From Dyadobacter sp. CY261 (GTDB lineage: Bacteria; Bacteroidota; Bacteroidia; Cytophagales; Spirosomataceae), in NCBI RefSeq assembly GCF_021440085.1, contig NZ_JAKCPW010000001.1, forward strand, positions 186,001 to 250,000: a stretch of DNA of 64,000 nt, written 5' to 3'. The notes below the pieces were generated by a model. The model saw only the letters and a list, made by a program, of their open reading frames with translations. It had not been told where the DNA came from and made no database searches. This document shows, one piece after another, positions 36,140-45,392 of the stretch; the stretch's first letter is position 1, and the number at the start of each line of letters is the position of its first letter. The translations under genes and the position numbers were made by a program.

Positions 36140-39100
36140 ATGATCACCAATACCGAACTCTACAAGTCCTTTCTGCATAGCAATGCTTTTTACGTAACAG
36201 GCATCGATCTGGAAGGGAATTACAAATATGTAAATGACCATTTCTGCGAGTTTTATGGGTTGGACAGAGACGAAATCATCGGCAGGTCGTCGCTTGCCGG
36301 TGTGGTGCCCGAAGATATAGCGAAATGTCTGCAAGTTGGAGAGCAATGCTTTGTTAACCCCGGAACCCCCAACCCTGTTGTGCTGCGAAAGTACTCGTCG
36401 CGCAACGGCGTCAAAACGACCCAATGGGAATTCACAGGCATTGCCGATGAATACGGCGTGGTTACTGAAATTTTTTGCATCGGCTACGACATTACCCAGC
36501 AGCTCAAAGTGCAAGAGGACCTTTCCGTGTTGGTCTCCAATATGCAGGACGTCTTGTTCACCATTTCGGCGGGAGGGATTTTTACATATGTGTCCCCCAG
36601 CTGGACCTCTATGTACGGGCATTCGGTGGAAGAAACAGTTGGCAGGTCTTTCACCGAATTTATCCATCCGGACGACTTCCACGTTTGCTTCGAAGCCTTG
36701 CGCATTACCACCGAAACAGGTGTAGCTGTGCCAGGCGGCGTGGAGCACAGGATCAAGCACGCGGACGGTTCCTGGTCGTGGAGCAACACTTCTGCGAATA
36801 TAGATCCGGTTAGTAGGGAGATTATCCTCACCAGTCACGACATCACCGAGCTTCGCAACTCCCGCGAACGGCTGAAAGAACTGGCGATCGTGGCATCAAA
36901 CACGACCGACTACATCGTAATTACCGATAGCAAGGGCGACATAACCTGGGTTAACAAGGCTTATGAAATACATACAGGCTACAATAGAAAAGAAGTAAAA
37001 GGAAAGGCTCCCGTTCAGCTGATCAGTGGGCCGGAGACTGATCGCGACACGCTCGACCGGATCTTATTGCACTGCAAGGAGAAAAAGATGGTACGGGAAG
37101 AAGTTCTCTGTTACACTAAAACAGGCAAAAGTTATTGGGTCGATCTCAGGATCACGCCGGTATTTGACGATTACGGCAATTGTACCCATTTCATAGCCGT
37201 CGAAAGAGATATCACTGCCCGCAAAGAGGCCGACCAGGAACTCAGGCGTATTAAAGATATTCAGGAGCAGACCAACAGTGTGGCCAGGGTAGGCGGATGG
37301 GAATTGTATACGCGCACGGGGCAGCTTTACTGGTCGTCAACGACTAAGGAAATCCACGAAGTGGACCCGGACTATGTTCCTGAAACAGAAACAGCCATCA
37401 ACTTTTACAAAGAAGGCGCTGACAGGGAGATGATCACACAGGTCCTGGCGGAGGGGCTCGCTCATGGTACGCCCTGGGATAATGAACTGCAACTGGTAAC
37501 TGCAAAAGGCAAAGAATTGTGGGTCAGGACCATCGGAAATGCAGAAATAGTCGATGGCGTATGCGTGCGGCTTTACGGCGCATTTCAGGACATTACGCAC
37601 CGAAAGCAGGCTGAGGTGGACATTATGAACTCGGAGGCGAAATTTCGTAGTCTCTATGACTCAACGAGCGACGCGGTGATCTTGTTTGACCATACCGGAT
37701 ACCTGGATTGTAACGGAGCCGCACTGAAAATGTTTGGGATCGACTCGGTGGAAATGCTGCTGGAAATGCCGATGGGCGAGCTGTCGGGGCTCAATGAGTT
37801 GAATATGGAAGAATCGAAGGGCGATGTGAACCGGCATGTGAAGGAGGTTTATGAAAAAGGAACCCACAGTTTCGAATGGAAATACAGGCGGTTCGGTGAA
37901 TCGAAGGAGTCTTTTATTGCAGAAGTGCTGCTAAACCTGATCAAGATCAACGATACCCAGATTATTCAGGCGGTAATCCGCGACATTACGATCCGGAAGC
38001 GAGCGGAACTAGATTTACTCGAAGCCCGCGAACATGCAGAGGCAGCCAGCAAGCTGAAATCGGAGTTTCTTGCTAATATGAGCCATGAAATCCGGACGCC
38101 GCTGAATGGCGTGGTTGGTTTTACCGATTTGCTGATGAAAACCAACCTCGATGAAACCCAGCAGCAATATATGTCCATGGTTTTCCAATCGGCTAATTCG
38201 CTGATGGACATCATCAATGACATTCTGGATTTCTCCAAAATCGAGGCCGGAAAGCTTGAACTTACTCCGGAAAAGACCGATCTGCTGGAAATTTGCAGCC
38301 AGGTTGCCGATATGGTCACCTACCAGGCACAGCAAAAATATTTAGAAATGCTGCTGAATATCCCCGCCGACATTCCAAAGGTTGTTTGGTGCGATTCGGT
38401 GCGGCTACGGCAAATCCTTGTGAACCTGCTGAGTAATGCGGTGAAATTCACGATCAAGGGAGAAATTGAATTAAAGATCGAACTGCTGAATAAGGTAAGC
38501 GGGCTGGATTATACGTTCCGCTTTTCGGTCCGCGACACGGGCATAGGCATAGACCCGCAAAATCAGCGCCGCATTTTCGAAGCGTTTTCACAGGAAGACT
38601 CTTCTACTACCAAACGTTTCGGCGGGACCGGCCTCGGACTAACTATTTCAAACAGCCTGCTTGGGTTGATGGACAGCCGGCTTCAACTGGTGAGCGAGCT
38701 GGAAATAGGTAGTACTTTCTTTTTTGATGTCAGGTTCAAAGCTGTGGAGGGTGAAGACCGGTTTGAATGGGTGAATGTGGAGCAGATCGAGAAAGTATTG
38801 ATCGTAGACGATAATGCCCATAATGGACAGATTCTGAAAGATATGCTCGGCAACAAGCGTATTGCGGCAGATTACATCCGGAGCGGTGAAGAAGCCTACG
38901 AGCTGCTTCTGTCAGGAAAGCAATATGACGTCTTACTCATTGATTGCCAGATGCCCGGATGGGACGGGATTGAAACGATCCGGAAAATTAGGAAACTGGA
39001 GAACAGCGAGCCGAAGCAACCCGTGATATTATTGAATGATTCATTTGATGAAGAAGCGCTCAGTGTCCTGGGCAATGAGTTGAATATCAGCCACTTTTTG

Positions 39101-39598
39101 GTGAAGCCAGTTAAGATAAGACAGTTGTTTCATACGCTTTCGGATCTCGGGCTAAAAACCGGAAAGCCGGAATCCCGGATTTTACCTGTTGCTCCGAAAA
39201 ATCAGCCCACGCAAATGCCTGAAACCGTCGAGGTAAAAATTCTTATTGCCGAGGATCACAAGATCAATATGCTACTGGTCAAATCGATGCTTTCCAAGAT
39301 ATTGCCGAATAGTCATTTGATTGAAGCGGCCAATGGAAAAGAGGCGATCGCCGCATTTCTTCAAAACCTTCCTGATCTGGTTTTTATGGATATACAAATG
39401 CCGGAAATGAATGGTTACGAGGCAACGCGGGAAATCAGGGAGGCGGAAACACGCACGCATGTACCGATCATCGCACTGACCGCCGGTACGGTCGTTGGTG
39501 AGCGAGAGAAATGTATAGAAGCAGGAATGGATGATTATTTAACCAAACCGGTTTTAAAAGACACCTTGGAAGCCGCTGTCCGCAAATGGCTTCGTTGA
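36140..39598 (+). CDS. Hybrid sensor histidine kinase, five PAS, two receivers
   Basis: 1152 aa with no membrane segment, so cytoplasmic. Five PAS/PAC units lie at about 6-115, 128-235, 245-370, 375-495 and 497-620. HisKA follows with H649 in ANMSHEIRTPLNG, then a HATPase_c domain (N box LVNLLSNAVKF, G1 DTGIGI, G2 GTGLGL). Two receiver domains end the protein: REC1 with D935 (LLIDCQMPGWDG) and REC2 with D1084 (VFMDIQMPEMNG). REC1 is the less typical, with Asn where the switch Ser/Thr is usual (VILLNDS). No HPt or separate DNA-binding output is present, so a partner elsewhere is needed. Signal unknown; several PAS domains suggest small-ligand or redox sensing. Confidence 0.9.
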   Translation: MITNTELYKSFLHSNAFYVTGIDLEGNYKYVNDHFCEFYGLDRDEIIGRSSLAGVVPEDIAKCLQVGEQCFVNPGTPNPVVLRKYSSRNGVKTTQWEFTGIADEYGVVTEIFCIGYDITQQLKVQEDLSVLVSNMQDVLFTISAGGIFTYVSPSWTSMYGHSVEETVGRSFTEFIHPDDFHVCFEALRITTETGVAVPGGVEHRIKHADGSWSWSNTSANIDPVSREIILTSHDITELRNSRERLKELAIVASNTTDYIVITDSKGDITWVNKAYEIHTGYNRKEVKGKAPVQLISGPETDRDTLDRILLHCKEKKMVREEVLCYTKTGKSYWVDLRITPVFDDYGNCTHFIAVERDITARKEADQELRRIKDIQEQTNSVARVGGWELYTRTGQLYWSSTTKEIHEVDPDYVPETETAINFYKEGADREMITQVLAEGLAHGTPWDNELQLVTAKGKELWVRTIGNAEIVDGVCVRLYGAFQDITHRKQAEVDIMNSEAKFRSLYDSTSDAVILFDHTGYLDCNGAALKMFGIDSVEMLLEMPMGELSGLNELNMEESKGDVNRHVKEVYEKGTHSFEWKYRRFGESKESFIAEVLLNLIKINDTQIIQAVIRDITIRKRAELDLLEAREHAEAASKLKSEFLANMSHEIRTPLNGVVGFTDLLMKTNLDETQQQYMSMVFQSANSLMDIINDILDFSKIEAGKLELTPEKTDLLEICSQVADMVTYQAQQKYLEMLLNIPADIPKVVWCDSVRLRQILVNLLSNAVKFTIKGEIELKIELLNKVSGLDYTFRFSVRDTGIGIDPQNQRRIFEAFSQEDSSTTKRFGGTGLGLTISNSLLGLMDSRLQLVSELEIGSTFFFDVRFKAVEGEDRFEWVNVEQIEKVLIVDDNAHNGQILKDMLGNKRIAADYIRSGEEAYELLLSGKQYDVLLIDCQMPGWDGIETIRKIRKLENSEPKQPVILLNDSFDEEALSVLGNELNISHFLVKPVKIRQLFHTLSDLGLKTGKPESRILPVAPKNQPTQMPETVEVKILIAEDHKINMLLVKSMLSKILPNSHLIEAANGKEAIAAFLQNLPDLVFMDIQMPEMNGYEATREIREAETRTHVPIIALTAGTVVGEREKCIEAGMDDYLTKPVLKDTLEAAVRKWLR

Positions 39599-39603
39599 AA
39601 TGC

Positions 39604-39628
39604 GGGGGGCGGAATGTTTCCGCCCCCC
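39604..39628. terminator. Bidirectional terminator hairpin
   Basis: A perfect 11-bp GC-rich stem (GGGGGGCGGAA, 39604-39614, with 39618-39628) and a 3-base loop, just after the kinase stop and before the stop of the converging SDR gene. The flanks lack a long T-run. Confidence 0.65.
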
Positions 39629-39634
39629 ATTCCA

Positions 39635-40492
39635 TTATCCGTTCACAACTTGCCCGCCATTCGGGTGCAGCACCTGTCCGCTCATGTAAGAGGCATCTTC
39701 GCTTGCCAGAAAAACGTAGCAGGTAGCAACCTCGCACGGCTGTCCCGGTCTTTTGAAAGGGGTATCTTTACCAAACTTTTCCACCCTCTCCGAATCAAAA
39801 GTAGAAGGGATGAGCGGCGTCCAGATGGGGCCCGGCGCTACCGCATTTACCCGGATGCTCTTTTCCGCCAGATTGCCGGCCAGCGAACGCGTGAAGGCGA
39901 CAATAGCTCCTTTCGTCGAAGAATAATCCAGCAGCGACGGACTGCCATGGTAAGCAGTCACCGAAGTGGTATTGATGATGCTGTCTCCCTCGTTCAGATG
40001 TGGCAGTGCGGCCTGTGTGAAATAGAAAAATGAGAAGATATTAGTCTTAAAAGTGTCACTCAGCTGGCTGGAAGATATCTCGTCGACGTTCTCTTTGGGA
40101 TGCTGCTCGGCGGCATTGTTAACAAGGATATTCAACTTCCCCAATTCGTTGACGACCTTGCTGACAGCCTCTTTACAAAAAGACTCGTCACGGATATCGC
40201 CCTGAATAAGCAGGCATGATTTTCCCTCAGCCTCCACCATGGCTTTGGTGTCGGCGGCATCCTGACTTTCATCCAGGTACACAATGGCGACGTCCGCACC
40301 TTCGCGTGCAAAATGCACTGCGACCGATCGGCCAATGCCACTGTCTCCGCCTGTAATCAGCGCCGTTTTACCTTGCAACTTGCCGCTTCCGCGATAATTT
40401 TCCCGGATCACGACTGGTGCCGGATCCATGATTTCTTCTATCCCGGGCCGTACATTTTGCGTCTGCCCGCGGGTATCGATGTCGAAATTCAT
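39635..40492 (-). CDS. SDR oxidoreductase (YghA/GspB-like)
   Basis: 285 aa from the ATG at 40492. Short-chain dehydrogenase: cofactor motif TGGDSGIGRS at about 50-59, NNAA, and the catalytic Tyr-x3-Lys in YSSTKGA. The N-terminal extension (about 40 residues, DPAPVVIRENYRGSGKLQGK) is the mark of the YghA / general stress protein 39 subgroup, associated with aldehyde or general stress. Frame open to 40534 but the preceding residues lack similarity. Substrate unknown. Confidence 0.86.
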   Translation of the reverse strand: MNFDIDTRGQTQNVRPGIEEIMDPAPVVIRENYRGSGKLQGKTALITGGDSGIGRSVAVHFAREGADVAIVYLDESQDAADTKAMVEAEGKSCLLIQGDIRDESFCKEAVSKVVNELGKLNILVNNAAEQHPKENVDEISSSQLSDTFKTNIFSFFYFTQAALPHLNEGDSIINTTSVTAYHGSPSLLDYSSTKGAIVAFTRSLAGNLAEKSIRVNAVAPGPIWTPLIPSTFDSERVEKFGKDTPFKRPGQPCEVATCYVFLASEDASYMSGQVLHPNGGQVVNG

Positions 40493-40699
40493 AATGTCAA
40501 TGGTTTTTAGATTCGCGCAATGGCAACAAAGCACATGCCAGTTGTTCAGATCAGGCGATCAGGCCGTGATAAGGGGTCTGACGCGCAAATGAGTAAAGAA
40601 TTTCACAGTGCAGGGTGTGTGTTATAGCCTCAAAAGGTGCTTTTCCGGTTTGGGAAATTGTTCGGCATGGTTATTAATGCATTCACCCGATGCAATTAT

Positions 40700-40753
40700 C
40701 GCCGGTCGCCAAACCGCCGGAGCGCCGGAACGCCGGATCGCCGGTCGCCGGAT
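40700..40753. repeat. GC-rich array of 7-8 bp units
   Basis: Seven units of CGCCGGNN or CGCCGGT: CGCCGGT, CGCCAAAC, CGCCGGAG, CGCCGGAA, CGCCGGAT, CGCCGGT, CGCCGGAT. The last two bases vary between units while the CGCCGG core is kept in six of seven. It ends 21 bases before the start codon of the NDH-2 gene, inside its 5' leader or promoter. Such an array can vary in copy number by slippage. Confidence 0.75.
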
Positions 40754-40774
40754 CTTCTGCAAACATAAAGCACT

Positions 40775-42046
40775 ATGAATCAAAAGAAAGTAGTAATCGT
40801 AGGGGGAGGCTTCGCGGGCATTAATCTGGCCCAGAAGCTTTCCAGGAATAAAGCATTTCACATTGTGCTGGTAGACAAGAACAACTATAACTTCTTTCCG
40901 CCATTGCTCTACCAGGTTGCGACGGGCTTTCTGGAAGCCTCCAATATCAGCTATCCTTTTCGCAAATTTTTTCAGGATAAGGATAATCTCCGGTTCAGCC
41001 TCGGTGCATTTCAGGAGGTTTTTCCAAATGAGAAAAGGATAGCCACTGAAAGCGGCGACATTTACTATGACTATCTGGTTTTCGCCACCGGCACCGAAAC
41101 CAATTATTTCGGTATGGAAAATGTCCGCAGAAATGCGGTTCCGATGAAAACCGTGCAGGATGCACTGGCGCTGCGAAACCATGTGCTCCGGTTGAAAGAG
41201 CTGGCGGTGAAGGAAACCGACCCGGCGACTCGGAGGAAGCTCCTTTCCATTGTTGTGGCAGGCGCAGGCCCCACGGGCGTTGAAGTATCAGGAATGCTGG
41301 CCGAAATGCATAAAGGTATTTTCAAAAAGGATTACCCCGAATTGAAAAGAGAAGAAGTGCAGATTTACCTCGTCGACGCCCTGCCCGTGGTGCTGAACCC
41401 GATGAGCAAAAAATCGCAGGATGAAACGCTGGCCGAGTTGCGCGGATTAGGCATTGAGGTGCTGCTCGATCATGCTGTAAAAGATTATGATAACGGCATC
41501 GTTTCATTTGCCAACGGGAAAACGATTAAAACCGAAACGCTGATTTGGACGTCGGGTGTGACTGCTACCGCACTGGCCGGGTTACCCCCGGAAGTGCTTG
41601 GCAAGGGTAAGCGAGTGCTGGTGGACCATTACAACAGAATTAACGGTTTTGACGACATTTTTGCCCTCGGCGATATCTGTTTCATGAGTTCGGACGAACG
41701 TTTCCCTGACGGGCATCCGCAATTGGCGCAGGTGGCCATTCAGCAGGCCCGTAATCTCGCACACAACCTGCCGTTGTGGCTGGAAGGTAAATCGCCCAGG
41801 CCGTTCAGCTACAAAGACAAAGGTACAATGGCGATAATCGGTATCAACAAGGCGGTGGCCGATTTGCCGGGCTTGCATTTCAAAGGCTTTATCGCTTTCT
41901 TTCTCTGGCTGGTGGTACATTTGTTTTCGCTGATCCGTTACCGCAACCAGGTCAAAACGTCCTACAACTGGTTGGTTGCGTTCATTTCCAAAGATCAGTC
42001 ACTGCGGTTTATCCTCGATTCAAAACCAGAAAAGCCACTCCATTAA
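40775..42046 (+). CDS. Type II NADH dehydrogenase (NDH-2)
   Basis: 423 aa. A single-subunit, non-proton-pumping NADH:quinone oxidoreductase of the respiratory chain, attached to the inner face of the membrane. Two nucleotide-binding folds: FAD motif GGGFAGINLAQKL (about 8-20) and NADH motif VVAGAGPTGVEVSG (about 155-168). The late ALGDICF holds the flavin, and the C-terminal third is hydrophobic and aromatic (FIAFFLWLVVHLFSLIRYRNQ), as in the membrane-binding amphipathic region. The ATG lies 21 bases after a GC-rich repeat array. A corA gene follows 43 bases downstream. Confidence 0.9.
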   Translation: MNQKKVVIVGGGFAGINLAQKLSRNKAFHIVLVDKNNYNFFPPLLYQVATGFLEASNISYPFRKFFQDKDNLRFSLGAFQEVFPNEKRIATESGDIYYDYLVFATGTETNYFGMENVRRNAVPMKTVQDALALRNHVLRLKELAVKETDPATRRKLLSIVVAGAGPTGVEVSGMLAEMHKGIFKKDYPELKREEVQIYLVDALPVVLNPMSKKSQDETLAELRGLGIEVLLDHAVKDYDNGIVSFANGKTIKTETLIWTSGVTATALAGLPPEVLGKGKRVLVDHYNRINGFDDIFALGDICFMSSDERFPDGHPQLAQVAIQQARNLAHNLPLWLEGKSPRPFSYKDKGTMAIIGINKAVADLPGLHFKGFIAFFLWLVVHLFSLIRYRNQVKTSYNWLVAFISKDQSLRFILDSKPEKPLH

Positions 42047-42089
42047 CCAGAACATTTTTATTTAACATCGTAAAGCCCGTCCATTTATC

Positions 42090-42992
42090 ATGATTAAGAC
42101 CATTGCAGATTCTTCCCAATACCCGTTTAAATGGATTGATATAACAGATCCCGACGAGGAGGAACTCAAACAGGTCAGAGAGAAATATGCCTTGCACGAA
42201 TCTTCCATCAGCGACTGGCTGCAGCCCGACCACCTTCCCAAATATGAGACTGTGGGTCAATATGTATTCATCATTTTCAGAATGCATTGTCAAACAGTGG
42301 GGGCGGAGGCAGACACCGTGGGTGAGCTGACCGACAAGCTGGCTATTTTTATGACCAAAGACAGCGTTATCACCATGCACAAACAACCGTGGAACGAGGC
42401 TGAGCCTATCCTAAAAGACCAGGTCGACCAGCACGACTGCGACAACACGGTACATCTTGTGAATGAGATTATAAAAAGCTGCATTGCCACCTACGAAGCG
42501 CCCTCGCTGAAATTGACCAAGGACATCGAGTATTACGAAGAGAACATGTTCCTGAAAAACCGAAAAGCATCGCTTCTCAAAGGGCTATATTATTTGAGGC
42601 GAAGGGTAGAGGTGACGCGCCGCATTCTGATGCTCTCGCACGACATTGTCGAGAAAATGGATATGCCGGATCACTCCAACACCTACACCCGCGACACCCG
42701 CGACCTGTATGTGAAGCTGCATAATATTTATGACACGTTATTCGAAAACATGAACCACCTTGTCATGGTCTATTTCTCGATTTCCTCACAACGCACCAAT
42801 GAGATCGTGCGCGTGCTCACGGTTTTTTCGGTGTTCTTTATGCCGCTTACTTTTATAGTCGGTATTTACGGGATGAACTTCGATTTTATGCCGGAACTGC
42901 GCCTTAAATGGGGTTACCCCGGCGTAATGATCCTCATGGGAGTGATTACATTTGGTATTTATGTGTGGTTTAAACGGCGCGGGTGGTTGTGA
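42090..42992 (+). CDS. corA: CorA family magnesium transporter
   Basis: 300 aa, pentameric divalent-cation channel. The long cytoplasmic N-terminal domain (to about 240, helical) is followed by two membrane helices near the C-terminus, the first ending in the signature GMN (IYGMNFDF), which forms the selectivity filter. A short basic tail (WFKRRGWL) ends it. It is probably in one transcript with the NDH-2 gene. The ion could be Mg2+, Co2+ or Ni2+. Confidence 0.9.
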   Translation: MIKTIADSSQYPFKWIDITDPDEEELKQVREKYALHESSISDWLQPDHLPKYETVGQYVFIIFRMHCQTVGAEADTVGELTDKLAIFMTKDSVITMHKQPWNEAEPILKDQVDQHDCDNTVHLVNEIIKSCIATYEAPSLKLTKDIEYYEENMFLKNRKASLLKGLYYLRRRVEVTRRILMLSHDIVEKMDMPDHSNTYTRDTRDLYVKLHNIYDTLFENMNHLVMVYFSISSQRTNEIVRVLTVFSVFFMPLTFIVGIYGMNFDFMPELRLKWGYPGVMILMGVITFGIYVWFKRRGWL

Positions 42993-43018
42993 TGCGTGGC
43001 ATAAAAGCTTTTAACCTC

Positions 43019-43026
43019 TATTTTTG
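43019..43026 (+). promoter_or_regulatory. -7-like box before FN3/T9SS gene
   Basis: TATTTTTG fits TAnnTTTG, 22 bases before the ATG at 43048. No -33 TTTG at a suitable distance. Confidence 0.35.
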
Positions 43027-43047
43027 CCTCCCTATCGTCCAGGATCT

Positions 43048-44220
43048 ATGAACAGTACCTTTACCCGTCGTCTTCTATCGTTTGTTGTACTCCATTGCCT
43101 TGTTTTCGCTACACCCTGCTGCCTGTGGGCTGCCATTCCGAAAGCGCCCGCCACACTGACAGCGGTGGCTTTCTCATCCAGCCAGATCAATTTGGCCTGG
43201 GCAGACGCGTCGGCAGACGAGACTGGTTTTGAAGTAGAGCAATCCACCGACGGGATAAAATTCACGCGTATTGCCGACTTGCCTGCCAACACGGTCATTT
43301 ACCTGGACAAACCCCTGAAACCTGCCACCAGATACTGGTACCGCGCCCGCGCGAAAAATGCATCAGGCGCATCGGCCTATTCGAATATTGCTAATGCTAC
43401 CACGCAGCAGGTTGCCCCTGTTGCTCCCTCAAACCTGACTGCGACTGCCGTTTCGACTTCACAAATCGACCTTAAATGGACAGATAATGCCAGTAATGAA
43501 ACCGGCTACCAAATAGAACGCTCGCTGAACGGAACGACATTTCTCAAAATTGCCGACCTGACGGCCAACGTAACGACTTACGAAAGCACCGGACTTACCC
43601 CGGCGACGGATTACCATTTCCGGGTACGGGCAGTGAACGCTATGGGTGCGTCGGCATATAGTAATGTAAGTTCAGTTAAAACGCAGAACATTCCGGTGCC
43701 GGACGTGCCTACTAACTTAACTGCCGTCCCTACCGCCCCGGACCTGATCAAGCTTCGCTGGGCCAAGCTGGCCGGCAATGCGACCGAAGTGATGATCGAA
43801 CGGGCAAAAGGCGAGGAGGAATTTGTACAGATCGCGAAATTGCAGGCTTCGGTGTTGCAATACGAAGACAAATCGGAGCTGGAAAATGCAGACTACTTTT
43901 ACCGCATTAAGGCCAGAAATGCAGGTGGGGATTCGCCTTACAGCTTGATTGCCATCGTGCGCGCGGCTTCCATTATTACTGCGGCAGAATTACCGAACGA
44001 TCAGCATCGGATTTACGCGGCCGGGCGGACACTGATCGTAAGTCTGAACCGCGTGACGAATGCCGATGTGTGGGTTTACGATATGGCTGGAAGGCTTCAT
44101 AAAGAGCAGATAATCGGGCAAACGGCACATATTGACCTGGCCGCCTTACCAACAGGACTTTACATTGTTGTTACCGACACAGGTAAAGAAGTAACATCAA
44201 AGCGTATATTGCTTTATTAA
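43048..44220 (+). CDS. Secreted protein, three FN3 domains, T9SS tail
   Basis: 390 aa. Signal peptide (about 1-28, ending LWA), then three fibronectin type III repeats of about 95 residues each (about 34-127, 128-220, 222-312), visible as repeated NLTATAVSTSQIDLKWTD and Y-x-F-R-V-R-A-x-N-A-x-G-x-S-x-Y-S patterns. The last 65 residues (LIVSLNRVTNADVWVYDMAGRL; LPTGLYIVV; KRILLY) are a type IX sorting domain. The product is likely a surface or secreted adhesin or carbohydrate-binding partner. The start of the GH18 gene is 29 bases downstream, so the two probably form one transcript. No catalytic domain is present. Confidence 0.86.
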   Translation: MNSTFTRRLLSFVVLHCLVFATPCCLWAAIPKAPATLTAVAFSSSQINLAWADASADETGFEVEQSTDGIKFTRIADLPANTVIYLDKPLKPATRYWYRARAKNASGASAYSNIANATTQQVAPVAPSNLTATAVSTSQIDLKWTDNASNETGYQIERSLNGTTFLKIADLTANVTTYESTGLTPATDYHFRVRAVNAMGASAYSNVSSVKTQNIPVPDVPTNLTAVPTAPDLIKLRWAKLAGNATEVMIERAKGEEEFVQIAKLQASVLQYEDKSELENADYFYRIKARNAGGDSPYSLIAIVRAASIITAAELPNDQHRIYAAGRTLIVSLNRVTNADVWVYDMAGRLHKEQIIGQTAHIDLAALPTGLYIVVTDTGKEVTSKRILLY

Positions 44221-44249
44221 TATATCCTAAACCTAAATTTCCTAATCCT

Positions 44250-45392
44250 ATGAGACCTAATCTCTGGAACTGCCTTTCCGGCTCCTGGCTGCTGGCATTG
44301 TTGCTGTGCCTGTTTATTTCCGGCACCGTTTCAGCCCAAAAGAAGAAAAAATACATTGTCAACGGTTACGTAGGCGGCTTCCGTGGCCTGGCCAATATCG
44401 AGGAGATCGATGCAGAGAAGCTGACGCACATCAATTATGCGTTTGTGAACGTGCAGGACAGCATGGCCGTGCTGACCAATCTCGCGACCGATTCCACCAA
44501 CTTCCGGAAATTGAATTTGCTCAAGCAAAAAAATCCTGACCTGAAAATCGTGATCTCGATCGGCGGCTGGGCATGGAGCGAGAACTTCTCGGATGCGGTG
44601 CTGACCGAGTCGTCACGGGTGAAATTTGCCAAATCCAGCGTGGACATCGTCCGCCAATTCGACCTCGACGGCGTGGATATCGACTGGGAATATCCCGGCA
44701 TGCGTGGTGAGGAAGGCAATATTTTCCGCCCCGAGGATAAGCAGAACTTCACGCTGATGTTTAAAGCGCTGCGTGATGAGCTAAATATCCTGGAAAAGGA
44801 AAAAGGAAAGAAATACCTGCTTACCACCGCTGTGGGAGGCTCCAAATCCTTCATCGAGCACACCGAAATGGGCCTGGCGCAAGCCTATCTGGATTACATT
44901 CTGATCATGACCTACGACTACGGTGGCCGTAATGGCACAGTAGGGCACCACACCAACCTCTATGACAACGATCCTTCCGGCGAAGGTTCCTCAGCCGATC
45001 GTTCGGTGAAGAATTTCATCGCGGCAGGGGTACCGGCAAGCAAGATCGGCCTGGGCGCAGCATTTTACGGCAAAGGCTGGGAAGCAGAAACGGCCGATAA
45101 CCATGGGTTGGGAGCGAAGCGGGTGAAATCGGTGCAGGGCGGCGGTTATACCAAGCTGAAAGACACGATGATGGACCAAAATGGTTACAAAAAATATTAT
45201 GACAAAAAGGCGAAGGCACCTTATCTTTTCAATGACTCGACCAAAGTACTCATCACCTACGAGGACGAAAAATCGATTAAAGAAAAATGCAAATATGTGA
45301 AAAAGAACAAGCTGGCCGGGATATTTTTTTGGGAGTATTTCAATGACCCCAAGGAATACCTGATCAACGAGATCCACAAAAATCTGGACTAG
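44250..45392 (+). CDS. Glycoside hydrolase family 18 (chitinase-like)
   Basis: 380 aa, signal peptide to about residue 29 (ending VSAQ). A single GH18 TIM barrel: KIVISIGGWAWSENFS for the SxGG motif, and the catalytic D-x2-D-x-D-x-E as DGVDIDWEYPG with E147 as the acid. MTYDYGG is near the substrate and the C-terminal IFFWEYFNDP has the Trp of the subsite. It hydrolyses beta-1,4-GlcNAc bonds, in chitin or peptidoglycan-derived fragments. It has no T9SS tail or binding domain of its own, which the co-encoded FN3 protein upstream may supply. The final 4 bases overlap the SNF2 gene on the other strand. Confidence 0.9.
   Translation: MRPNLWNCLSGSWLLALLLCLFISGTVSAQKKKKYIVNGYVGGFRGLANIEEIDAEKLTHINYAFVNVQDSMAVLTNLATDSTNFRKLNLLKQKNPDLKIVISIGGWAWSENFSDAVLTESSRVKFAKSSVDIVRQFDLDGVDIDWEYPGMRGEEGNIFRPEDKQNFTLMFKALRDELNILEKEKGKKYLLTTAVGGSKSFIEHTEMGLAQAYLDYILIMTYDYGGRNGTVGHHTNLYDNDPSGEGSSADRSVKNFIAAGVPASKIGLGAAFYGKGWEAETADNHGLGAKRVKSVQGGGYTKLKDTMMDQNGYKKYYDKKAKAPYLFNDSTKVLITYEDEKSIKEKCKYVKKNKLAGIFFWEYFNDPKEYLINEIHKNLD

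Noticed and set aside
36116..36838. Minus-strand ORF of 240 codons under the hybrid kinase
   Set aside because: Antisense to PAS domains; His- and Asn-rich, no motif. Frame is open because of GC bias in the third codon position.
40622..41182. Minus-strand ORF spanning the GC-rich array and the NDH-2 start
   Set aside because: Its C-terminal part translates the repeat array and the rest is antisense to NDH-2; Arg/Pro-rich and not natural.
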